A DNA stretch of 64,000 nucleotides from Lumbricus rubellus. Lineage: Eukaryota > Annelida > Clitellata > Crassiclitellata > Lumbricidae. Below the pieces are notes generated by a model. That model did no database searches. It had not been told where the DNA came from and saw only the letters and a program-made list of their open reading frames with translations. Location: positions 62,106,976-62,170,975 of the forward strand of contig OX243811.1 of the NCBI GenBank assembly GCA_945859605.1, in the 5' to 3' direction. A program made the position numbers and the translations under genes. Each line of letters starts with the position of its first letter. The stretch's first letter is position 1. Of the stretch, positions 54,842 through 64,000 are shown in pieces.

Positions 54842-55390
54842 AAGGTAATATTACTCAAACAAGGTAATATTACTCAAAGAGGCCGTCCATAAAGTACGTC
54901 ACGCTATTTTTGACCATTTTTTACCTCCCTGTCACAAACTGTCACAAATCTCGGACCCCCCCCCCTTAAAGTAGGCTACGTCACACTTTCGAATTTTTTT
55001 TCAATGAACACCGCAAGGCTATACTTAAGGCCTAAAACAAGGCTTCGCAACAGCATTACTAGTGCTCCTAGCGAGAGGAATCGTGAACAAAACATTCAGA
55101 GACACGCATTTCATGCCATTTTGACATAAAACTCATTCAAATGTTTCACAAAATTTGTGACAATTATTTTTAAAGCTATTAAATTCTACTAAAATTTTTT
55201 TTAAAAATAAATGTGTGACGTCACACATGACCTGACCCCCTCCCCTGTCACAAACTGTCACACTTTCTGAACCCCCTCGGAGCGTGACGTACTTTATGGA
55301 CGGCCCCAAACAAGGTCATATTACTCAAACAAGGTAATTTACTCAAACAAGGTAATATTAGCCTACTCAAACAAGGTAATATTACAGAAG
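54842..55390 (+). repeat. 19-bp tandem repeat split by a MITE
   Basis: Unit AAGGTAATATTACTCAAAC, two copies left (54842-54878) and about four right (55307-55390) of the inserted MITE; some right copies are shortened or carry an inserted GCC. Confidence 0.85.
54879..55306. mobile_element. 428-bp TIR element in a tandem repeat
   Basis: Inverted ends GGCCGTCCATAAAGTACGTC and GACGTACTTTATGGACGGCC are exact 20-mers. CAAA flanks both sides, within the host tandem repeat. Inner subterminal TGTCACAAACTGTCACA occurs at both ends. No coding capacity. Superfamily not certain. Confidence 0.85.
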
Positions 55391-56732
55391 TAATCTTATT
55401 CAGTCCAGGCACTTCAATAGCGTCGATGTTTTATTCTTACGAGTTCGCGTTCCTTAGAGCGGGTAATAGGGTATGCTTTGTAGGCTGCTATTAGCACCGA
55501 TTATTGAAGTCTGTTCTGTTAGTAGGCCTATAGGTCTACGGTAGTTAAGATTTGTGCAGGCCTATTTTTTTATCTGCGTTCTTGTGAATTGTTTAAACTG
55601 CATAATTGTAGCATACACTGTAACCGGTTGCGCTCTGTTAACCAAATTGTCGAATAAAGGATAAAATACAGTCTCTCAAGTTCTAAAACAATCATCCGAA
55701 GAGTTGCATCTGTGGACACAGAGAAGAAAATGCATGATACACATATTTAATTAATTAATAACGCCAGTGTAGGTAAATAAGGACTATTGTTTGTCTTTAT
55801 CGATCTTTTATATTACAATTATTCATGAAGAATGACTGGTTCTCTTGATACAGATCGTTTGTTGCCCCGTAGATTGCCCTATACCTACATGTATCACGAA
55901 AATCGATATGCTAACGTCACATTTATTGTGCACAGTAACTCGATATAAATTATGGTGTATTGGTATACTTTAAACATATTTGTATATTAATATCCACCAG
56001 GTATGTCTGGCATTTTTGCATTATTAATCATACAGAGGTGGCAGCAGACAACTACAAGAAAACACGGGAAAACGAAATTTATTGAAACAAAAATAACCAA
56101 ACTATCGAAACATAAAATGGTTGACGACCATCTCAGTAAGTAGGCTACAACTAAAAGACTCCAAAACCGTCATTGTCAAACTGTTCACTGCATAGCACAG
56201 TGAGAACAGAGCGCGAAGAGTATATTTTGCCACAAGGCGGTGCTTGCCCCACTCTCCCCTAAGCACATCTTTTCGAACGGTAAGGGTTACTAGTCACAAT
56301 AGGATATTATCCAAAACTAGGCCTAGCATATAAATGCACGTGCTAATATCAGTTATCTTATATTCTTTAGAATACACGATTACTTTTTATCTGGTCTCAG
56401 TATACGGTACTTTAGAGATTCTTCCCCAACGGTAAGAGTCATTAGACGAGACATGATAATATCATCTACGACCAGCATAATTATTATTACAATTGCACGT
56501 GTTAATATCGTGTAGTTTGTATTCCTTAGAAAACACACAAAACAATATTTATCACGGAAACATAACCAACAACAAAATTTCAACAGCTCGCTAGTAGCCT
56601 AGGCCTAAGCCTGTAACACATGAACCTTGCCGCTGAACCATATCACATTAATTTTAACCCTTCGATGCAAGTCGCATGCAGTCACTCATCGCAGCGTAAA
56701 ACTACCCGCAGTAACCATCTGTAGTTCTGTAC

Positions 56733-59700
56733 CTATGTAGCAAATAGATTAGGATTGAAGAAGAACACTTCATGGCAACATTTTTCAGCAACTCCTGGGG
56801 GCATGAGACTGGAGAATCTGCCACAGCAATAGTTGTTCTGTACGTTTTTGTACAACTGGAAGTTGTACACATCGCGCAGGCGCTTAATGTAATCGTTTAT
56901 TTCGGCATAGTCTGTTGCCGTCATGTTTTTCTCTGTTTTGAACTTTGGAGTATGGAGTTCGATGTAGAGTTGTCTGACGTTTGACAGGCTGGTTGTGTCA
57001 GCATAGGTTACGTCACGCAGGAATGGCCACTCCGCACCTTCAACGTCGATCTTCAGTGCATCTATGTTGCGCTGCCAAACAGAATTAAAGCATGCATACT
57101 GCATAGGCCTAACTTCATTTATTTATACTTACAGTTCAATCAAAGTTAGATCCCTTCATCTACTTCGTCGTCAACACATTTAGGCACATACAGCGCGGTA
57201 TCTAGAGTTTTTCTAGACTTTGAAAAGCCGCAGGCCTATTCATTAACGTCTGAGAGGACCTTGCCTCACTATTTCATAGGAACTGGTAGCGTGCCACCTT
57301 TATGGGGGGGGGCTAAAATGCGGGTAGAATTATTATTGTAGATCTAGAATAAAAATAAACAGTGCATAAATGTTTCGGTAGCAGTTCAAAGATAACTGAT
57401 TGGCATAAGGTAGATGGCACGCAAAACTTACTTTTAGGCTACAATGAAAACAATGATTCATCACAAATCTGAGTAGCACTTACAAGAATGTTACATTGAA
57501 TTCGTTTAGTTCGTTTTCGACAGGTCATACTACGTATTATACGTGTATTACTTAATTATTTAATAAGAACTTAAGAAGAACGTTGTACCTTTTCATGTCC
57601 CAATCTCTTTATAATGGTCGACAGTCTTTCCAGCCTCCATCCATTCTTGTTTGTGTAGTCACTTCCCCACAGACCAAGATTGTGGAAGCTGACATTTGGT
57701 GCGTGCATATGATCCTGTTTTCCAATGCTACGAAAACATAACCATTCTATCAATGCAGTAAGGACCTTCCCAAAAAACTAACAGATTCACGAGACTATAA
57801 AAGCAGCACGTACCTTTGCAATTTGACATAAAAGCAATCAAAGTGCAGAATCTGTGTATAACTGACTTTCATGGCATTGACATGATTTTGACCTGACTTT
57901 AGAAAGTAATTGATTTATGCCATATTGCATTAGACACTGATGACGCCATAGAAGTTGTCAATCAACACTAATTCAAATTTTTAAAAATAACTTGAAATGT
58001 AAAATATTGGTATAGCCTACCTGGGGTCAAAGCTGTGCACCTCACATCCGTATTTCGCCCAAGATTCGTCAAATGACCAATCATTAGAAATGCTGCAAGA
58101 AATGTTTTAATGTATTTAGTACATTGTGGAAAACCAGTACACATCTATACATGAGCGCGCACAGATACGTACATATATAGCTACTTAAGTAGTTAGGTAC
58201 ATCTTTAGCCTATACACAAACAGTCGTACACAGCCTGACACAGGTAGGCTATGCATATTATACACAATCAGATTACACATACAATTTTTGCACAAAACAT
58301 GGACAGCGTTGTTAACAGAAATGTTTTCAACACACAAATGCTTTTCACGTAAACCATTAGGATATAGTCTATCGCTATTTTCGTGTTATTATTAAAATTA
58401 GCCTACTGCTGCTACTGCTAGTGCCGCTGACACTACCAGTGTTACTACTACTGTTACTACTACTACAACAACTACACCTACCACTACCAATATCACCACC
58501 ACCACCACCACTACTCTATAAAAGCCTGGTTATTGCAGACTTGATTTATATAACGCTGGCGAATAAGCAGATTGGCTTTTTGACTCAATATCAGTTTGCT
58601 GAAGAGAAGTTTCGAATTTTTGCGCTATAGTGTACACTATAGACTGTACAATTTATTGATAATAATGTGCAGTTGTGAAAGGTTGCATTGCAGAAAGATT
58701 GTCATAAATTAAGTAGGCTATAATCAATAATTATATTATTTGCATGGGCGCCTGCGGGGGGGGATAAACCCAGTTCATGGTCATAGTTATAGCTTTAGCA
58801 AGAACTTAAAATGCAAGGTAAAAAAATTAAATGCATGTTTATTTTGTATAGAGGTTGCTAAACGTAGATTTAATGGTTTCACTTTATGCATCATTAGTAG
58901 CCTATAATTAATGGGAAGAAATTTGCAAAAAAGAGTAGCAGTCTGAAAATAGGTGTCAATTTTCCATGGGGGGGGGGAGAGGACAAGCACTCCTTGCCAC
59001 TATGTGCGATCGCCCATGGTACAGGAGGCCTAGAATACAGAACAAACGACTGCATTTAATATTGTGGCGTAATATTATACCGTGCATAAACAATAGAGCC
59101 ACAGCTGTAGGTTATACAGAAACCTTTGAATATCATTAATAGTTCACTGCACCAAGGAAATCATTAGAATTATAGATTTTATGCGCAACAAATGAGTATC
59201 GTCAAAAAAAATGTAATACAGACCCGAATGAATAGACGAGGCAGGAGTTGCTGTCGGGGCGTATGGTTTCTGTCATGCAGGCCTCGTATCCTCCGTCCCC
59301 CACCCGACCAAATCGATCCGATGCAGGACAATGGAAGTCAATCGTTGTCATCAGTCTGACCATGTAATTAACAACAATAATATGAGTGACTTCATTATAT
59401 TCTGGCAACTAATTTAAACAAGTAATGCCAGACTGCAATCTGAGAAACAGCCTGAGCAGCGATCATGTACTCTTTGCGCTGCCGGTGCAATGTATCCAGC
59501 ATATGGCTGGAGACATGGCCAAATTTATGAATTTGTCCAATAAGACGCGCGGTAGATAAGACACGATCCAGACACAGTATTTGATTGGATGGGAGGCCAG
59601 AGTAGAGTGACGAGCAATTATAGTCAAGGCGGGCTGTATACTGAAAGAATGAACTAAAAGTGGTGACGGAACCATACGTTAGTGAACGGGTGATTTTGCG

Positions 59701-62604
59701 AAGATGACGTAGCTGTTAGCAACAGTCTCGGGCAAGACTGATAACGTGAGGAGGAAAATTAAGTTCAGGACACCAAGGTCACGGACCGTATTTGAGAAGG
59801 TATAACTAAGAAATTCAGTCGCATGTGCAGTAAAGTCAGGTTTAGCAGGTTGCTTAATAATTTAATATAATAATAATTACGACGATTTATATGGCGCAGT
59901 AACACAGCCATGCCGTTACAAGGGCGCCTTACAGAAAACCAGCTAAAAACCGAAATGTTGTGCAGAGCTAGGCAATATCCTGCGAGCAGCCACAAGCGGC
60001 GCTCCTACTTCTTAAGATTGACTGTGCAGGTAAATTTAGTCTTAGCTGAATGTAGGCGCAGTCGGTTAGATGCCATCCATGCAACTAGGGCAGCTAAGAT
60101 CCCACTGATGTCCCGTGCCAATATGACAGGCAATGCTTGTTGGCTTGTACATCATCAGCATAATGGTAAAGCTGCCCCAAGACTGCATGTAACGCAGGCA
60201 GAGAGGCAAATTCAGAAGTGTAAATTATATTTGCAGACTTTGATCAAGACCAGATCCCTGGGACAAACCATATTGAGCTGCATGGGTCCATGAGGACCTA
60301 TAGTAAAACCAGGTATGAGGACCTATAGTAAAACCAGGTATGATGGATGACATGAAGGGAACGGTCATGTAGAAAAGAGATTATCCATTCAAGAATGTCA
60401 CAATTTCATTTGGAGCAGCCTCTTTGTGTAGAACTGCACACCAACATAATTTATTATGCCCTACAGTAGCCGAGATATATGTATATGCATACTGCGTACT
60501 GTACTCAACAACAGTACTCATGCACCTGATGTGCCATTAGTCTCTGAATTAGTTTCATTGAACGTGCATTGATCAATGAAATACACGCGCATGCAATAAT
60601 TTGACAGGTACATTTATACGCTATGTGAGACAATACGTTTCCGTACAAAGACAAGTCAGGTACATGTAAGCCTAGCTGTCCAATGTCCATTGACTACATT
60701 TCATGCCATGGATAAATTAATGAACCTCTGCTTTTACTTAATGTATATTATTATACGAAGACTTGTAGAGAGCATTCTGCAGAAACATATTCAAGCATTC
60801 GCCCTTACTATAGTAGGCCTATTCATTATATATATCACACTGTTTCGTGACTTGGCATTACAATTGTCTGAATAATATAAATATATTAATCTACTACATA
60901 TATATGTAGGCCTATAGTGAGGAACAGACAAGAAGAACATAAATTTATCGCAGGCATTGGAAAGAAGATAATTCACCGGATATATATATAGTACTGTTCT
61001 GAATAAAAGGCCATAATTATATATATTATACTCATAGAATGTTTATATATATATTATGTGACCTAATCCGGAAAAATAGGAAAATTTCTGTTACACTGGC
61101 CTATATTTGTCTCGATATTTTATCTGCATAATAATTATAATCCTTAAAACAATTTCCTTATTCTTGATCTACCATTCCTTACCTTTAAACACATAACCTT
61201 ATATCTAAATATTTCAATACCTTTATCCTACCTTGACTAATCATTATTTATTATTCATATAATTATTTGCTGCATCCCACAGTGTATGTTGCGGCGAAAA
61301 ATGTTGCCGCAAATACCTGCTTGCAGAAGTTGGGTGAATAAGTTACCTATGAAATTCAGATCTCAATGTGTTGAGGTCGGATCTTTTCGCGTCTTCTCCA
61401 AAGTACTCTTCCCCGCACAGTATGGCGTCTTGAGGACACTGAAACATTAATCATAATATTATTGTCAGAGAGTCGTAGGGTTCCCGGGGTCGAGGGCGGA
61501 ACAGATGGGAGGACGCGATAAAACATGACCTAACGCTGCTCAAACTGAAGGAGGAAGACCCTGAAGAAAGATACAAGTAGAAGAGAAGGATCCGCCAAAG
61601 ACGAATTAATCCGAGCCCTAACGGAAAGAAGAAGAAGAAGAAGAAGAAGAAGAAGAAGAGGAGGAGGAGGAGGGAGTCGTAAACTGCACATTTCTATAGC
61701 GCCACTCTGAAGCTACGGGCAGGGCACCAGCTTATTCGGGAGCGCAGAAATTTGGAGTTTTCGAAAACTTTTAGCAAAGCGTATAGTTTAGAAGAGCTCA
61801 GTTCGTCCTGCATATAGACAACATACAATGTAGCTGCATGGATCAAAATATTTCAAGTATTATTATTACAGGTCTGCATAATTATGTTACGTATGCAGCT
61901 TAGAACAGTGCTCGCTCGTAGAGACATTTATTCTGTCTCTAGCGGATAACTTTGATCCCTCTAGTTGGTAGTACCCAAATCTGTCAGCGTCGTGCTTTTT
62001 CAGTTGCATATACATGTATACTATATAGGCCATCTGTCTGGAATAGCCTAGTCTTCCGTTAGGATCCTGGAATATGCCTAACTCCTCAGCGTTCCTGTTA
62101 CCAATGAATAACAGTTCATCAGTGTTCAACAGGCATCTTAACACTTATTTGTGTCACCATAGCTGGACTGGTATCGGCTCTGACTAAATTTCTCAATGGT
62201 GCGCTATATAAATTCTTGAAATAAATATAATATGGTGGTTAGGCAAACTCAAGTGGGATATACATTTGCAATTTACGAACATGAACGCACGCACGCACAA
62301 TGTCGCACATTCACGTACGTAAGCGAACGTGCATTGATAATTGTAAAGTTGAGCACGCATGAAATTTTAGTAGGCTGATTGCTATGTGTACAATAATAAT
62401 TGTTAGTTGCTTGCTTTAAATCACTCAGATGCTTACATCTAGTTTCCGCGTCTCAAGCAGCTTTTGCTTCATGCTAATTGCGTCTGCTTCAACGGCCGAG
62501 TCGATGTACATGTAGACGGGCAAATGGATCCAGGCAAGGGCAGCTAATCCACAGACACAGATCAAAGCCGTCACTTGAATGAATCTCGATCTTCCGGTAG
62601 TCAT
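56733..62604 (-). CDS. METTL24-like: METTL24-like membrane-anchored FkbM-family methyltransferase, copy C
   Basis: Close paralogue of copy B. Exons (B numbering): E1 62604-62437, E2 61438-61347, E4 59355-59224, E5 58092-58021, E6 57727-57589, E7 57071-56733; 942 nt, 313 aa. E1 MTTGRSRF and the same signal-anchor as B, then LLETRKLD; E2 CPQDAILCGEEYF; E4 retains VGDGGYEAC and CLVYSFG; E5 NDWSFDESWAKYGC-like; E6 HAPNVSFHNLGLWGSD; E7 LKIDVEGAEW with intact core motif, ending in a Cys pair tail. The E3 counterpart is not visible; the intron where it should lie (59356-61346) carries a LINE remnant. E2 ends and E4 begins in matching phases, so skipping or losing E3 keeps the frame. Of the three genes its catalytic motifs look the best conserved. 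Confidence 0.78.
58405..58515 (+). repeat. (CTA/ACC/CAC) trinucleotide-rich stretch
   Basis: Imperfect CTGCTACTG to ACCACC repeats in intron 4 of gene C. The Leu/Pro frame is an artefact. Confidence 0.7.
58743..59018. mobile_element. MITE-like repeat with CATGGGCG ends
   Basis: CATGGGCGCCTGCGGGGG at the left and CGATCGCCCATG at the right, G runs just inside, as in other elements of the window. No target duplication visible. Confidence 0.5.
59461..59830 (-). pseudogene. LINE reverse transcriptase C-terminal remnant (CR1/L2-like)
   Basis: Minus strand reads, with one frameshift and a stop: VRDLGV, HVISLARDCC, QLRHLRKITRSLT, ARLDYNCSSLYSGLPSNQI, LDRVLSTARLIGQIHKFGHV, the order seen at the end of CR1/L2-type RTs. 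It lies in the intron of gene C where exon 3 should be; homology to gene B's intron stops at about 59455. Confidence 0.75.
59850..61346. other. Remainder of the gene C intron
   Basis: Contains a direct repeat of about 25 bp (GAGGACCTATAGTAAAACCAGGTAT, shown here only by its position 60291-60340, two copies) and GCGCC/GCGCAG-bearing repeat sequence near 59885-59935. 61160-61340 resembles the end of the gene B intron. No exon-3 match and no other gene. Confidence 0.45.
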
Positions 62605-62824
62605 CTCAATGGCATCGCATTGTCATTCAACAAAATTGTTAGATATGTAGCCTAATCTTCAGATAATCAGCGGCTGTCACTGGCTCACTGAAAAACCAAC
62701 AAAAGTTGCATTTTGATACATTGTCATGCAAGATTATATAATTTGTATCATCCTACATTATAAAATATTACTTCGCGATTAACATAAGTAGGCCTATATG
62801 ATAATGGATAAAGGTGCCAATGTA

Positions 62825-63620
62825 CAATGTGTCCGGTTAAAAAGTAACCCCCACAAAAAGTGTCATAACTCGGTCAAAACTTTTGGGATTTGTCTGAAAT
62901 TTTAAACACAGCAACAGCGGCCATATTTACACGAGATTCCAAAATGGTTTGCAAATGTTCGCGAGTTTGTCAAATTTATGAGCGTTTGCGTTGGAGCACC
63001 GACAAATTGAACTTTCCAACATGGAAAACCTGAAAGAAAGTGAAATTCAGCTATTATATATGGTGCCAAAAATGTGTTTCTTGTTCTCGGACACACGATC
63101 GTAGACGTAGTAGGCTAATAGCTATCCCGGGAGACACTCGGCTTCATATCCTGCAGCTGTGGCCGTCCAGCAGTCCAGACTTTGATCCGGAGTACATGTA
63201 CTGGAGGAGCGCGTTTTTCGTTCGCGCGTGGCCGCGTATTCCTGACATCGATAACCGTAGGGCGTAGGGCGCATCTGTTTGAAGATTGGCAGATGTTTGA
63301 CCAGGTGATCATCGACAATGACCATCACACAGTAGCGTCTAATCTACGGTCGTGTGTCCGTGAACAAGATGGACATTTTGAACAGCATATTTAGCTGAAT
63401 TTCACTTCTTTTCAAGTTTTCCATGTTGGAAAGTTCAATTTGTCGGTGTTCCAACGCAAACACTTATAAATTTCACAAACTCACGTATATTGCTAATCGG
63501 TTTTAGACTCTCGTGTAAATAGGGCCGCTGTTGCTGTGTTTGAAATTTCAGACAAATCCCAAACGTTTTGACCGAGTTATGACACTTTTTGTGGGGGCTA
63601 CTTTTTAGCCGGACACAGTG
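62825..63620 (+). mobile_element. Mariner-like element with very long inverted repeats
   Basis: Ends CAATGTGTCCGGTTAAAAAG and CTTTTTAGCCGGACACAGTG, TA duplications at 62823-62824 and 63621-63622. The inverted repeats extend imperfectly for about 285 bases (to about 63110 and from about 63340). In the unique middle, plus-strand codons near 63160 read LWPSSSPDFDPEYMYW, resembling the SPD-P-E-W motif of Tc1/mariner transposases, so it is an internally deleted derivative. It sits 221 bp upstream of the gene C start codon. Confidence 0.88.
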
Positions 63621-64000
63621 TATAACGGCATGTAATGTCTCACGGATATGGTCAAATAAACAGACTCGTTAATCTAAGTGTTTACACTTGCTCTCTAAAA
63701 TGGATGCATGTATTTGAAGTGTAAGTGTTCTGCTCATTTGAGCACTAGCCTACTCATTCACAAATGAACGTGATATTAACCAGCCTTAGCCTAACAGCAC
63801 TTACGCTAGCGCATGCTCAGCGGGAACAGTAATTCCATAATTATTATTGACTTAAGACTATAATATACGTATAGCCGTCTATAGACACAGGCCACACAGG
63901 CTTCACAGAAATAATCTTAAAGTCTAAAGCATGGTTAACATTTCATACAGTTTACACCATTTATATAGAATCAAACAAGTGATGAAAGTAAGTTCCAGAC
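63621..64000. other. 5' flank of gene C
   Basis: 63645-63715 matches 53392-53460 upstream of gene B. No further exon of a fourth paralogue is visible before the window ends. Confidence 0.5.

Larger units (their letters stand above)
53131..56732. other. Intergenic region between genes B and C
   Basis: 53340-53460 matches 63620-63720 upstream of gene C (GTCAAATAAACAG, CTCGT-AATCTA, TTTACAC, TCTAAAATG-ATGC), so part of the promoter side was duplicated with the gene. 54121-55390 carries MITEs. The rest (53470-54110, 55391-56732) is AT-rich with no recognisable gene. Confidence 0.55.

Noticed and set aside
59910..60293. 127-codon plus-strand frame as a gene
   Set aside because: Lies in intron sequence next to a LINE remnant and has no domain features.

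Overview
The window is eukaryotic intergenic and intronic DNA, most likely from a deuterostome marine invertebrate, probably an echinoderm. The reasons are spliced genes with GT/AG introns, many microsatellites, the recurring word TAGGCCTA, an integrase-before-RT Gypsy element of the Gmr1 type (known from deuterostomes), and a giant foldback-like palindrome of the kind known as TU elements in sea urchins. The species assignment is inference. Nothing bacterial is present.

The host genes are three tandem paralogues on the minus strand, all resembling METTL24, a type II membrane protein with an FkbM-type methyltransferase domain. I assembled them by eye from splice sites, phases and mutual homology. 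Copy A has exons between 10073 and 29591, copy B between 48170 and 53130, and copy C between 56733 and 62604. All share exon boundaries and phases. B has seven exons and predicts 339 aa. In A and C I could find only six exons: the 90-nt exon 3 of B is missing from view, but it is phase-symmetric, so the reading frame survives without it.

The rest is mobile DNA. 1-8097: a Gypsy-like gag-protease element with no reverse transcriptase and an extra 275-aa ORF, an LTR, then a second truncated copy whose first 540 bases match the window start exactly. 9215-13493: mariner-like remnants and tandem repeats inside gene A. 13494-20512: a complete 7.0-kb Gmr1-like LTR retrotransposon with apparently identical 520-bp LTRs and a 5-bp target duplication, inserted in intron 4 of gene A. 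21288-30198: several hAT-like MITEs, a SINE and a LINE fragment nested in a 2.8-kb hAT-like element. 30687-31358: a long hairpin joined to a second LINE fragment. 32399-45183: a 12.8-kb inverted structure with collinear arms, later hit by a mariner, an LTR-type element and a hAT MITE. 45184-64000: genes B and C with further MITEs, a SINE and a LINE remnant.

Two insertions can be dated relative to duplication because the matching empty site survives in the sister copy: the hAT MITE at 43559-44012 (empty site at 33086-33093) and the mariner MITE at 62825-63620 (empty site upstream of gene B near 53360). All similarity statements are by eye from the sequence and family knowledge; no search was run.
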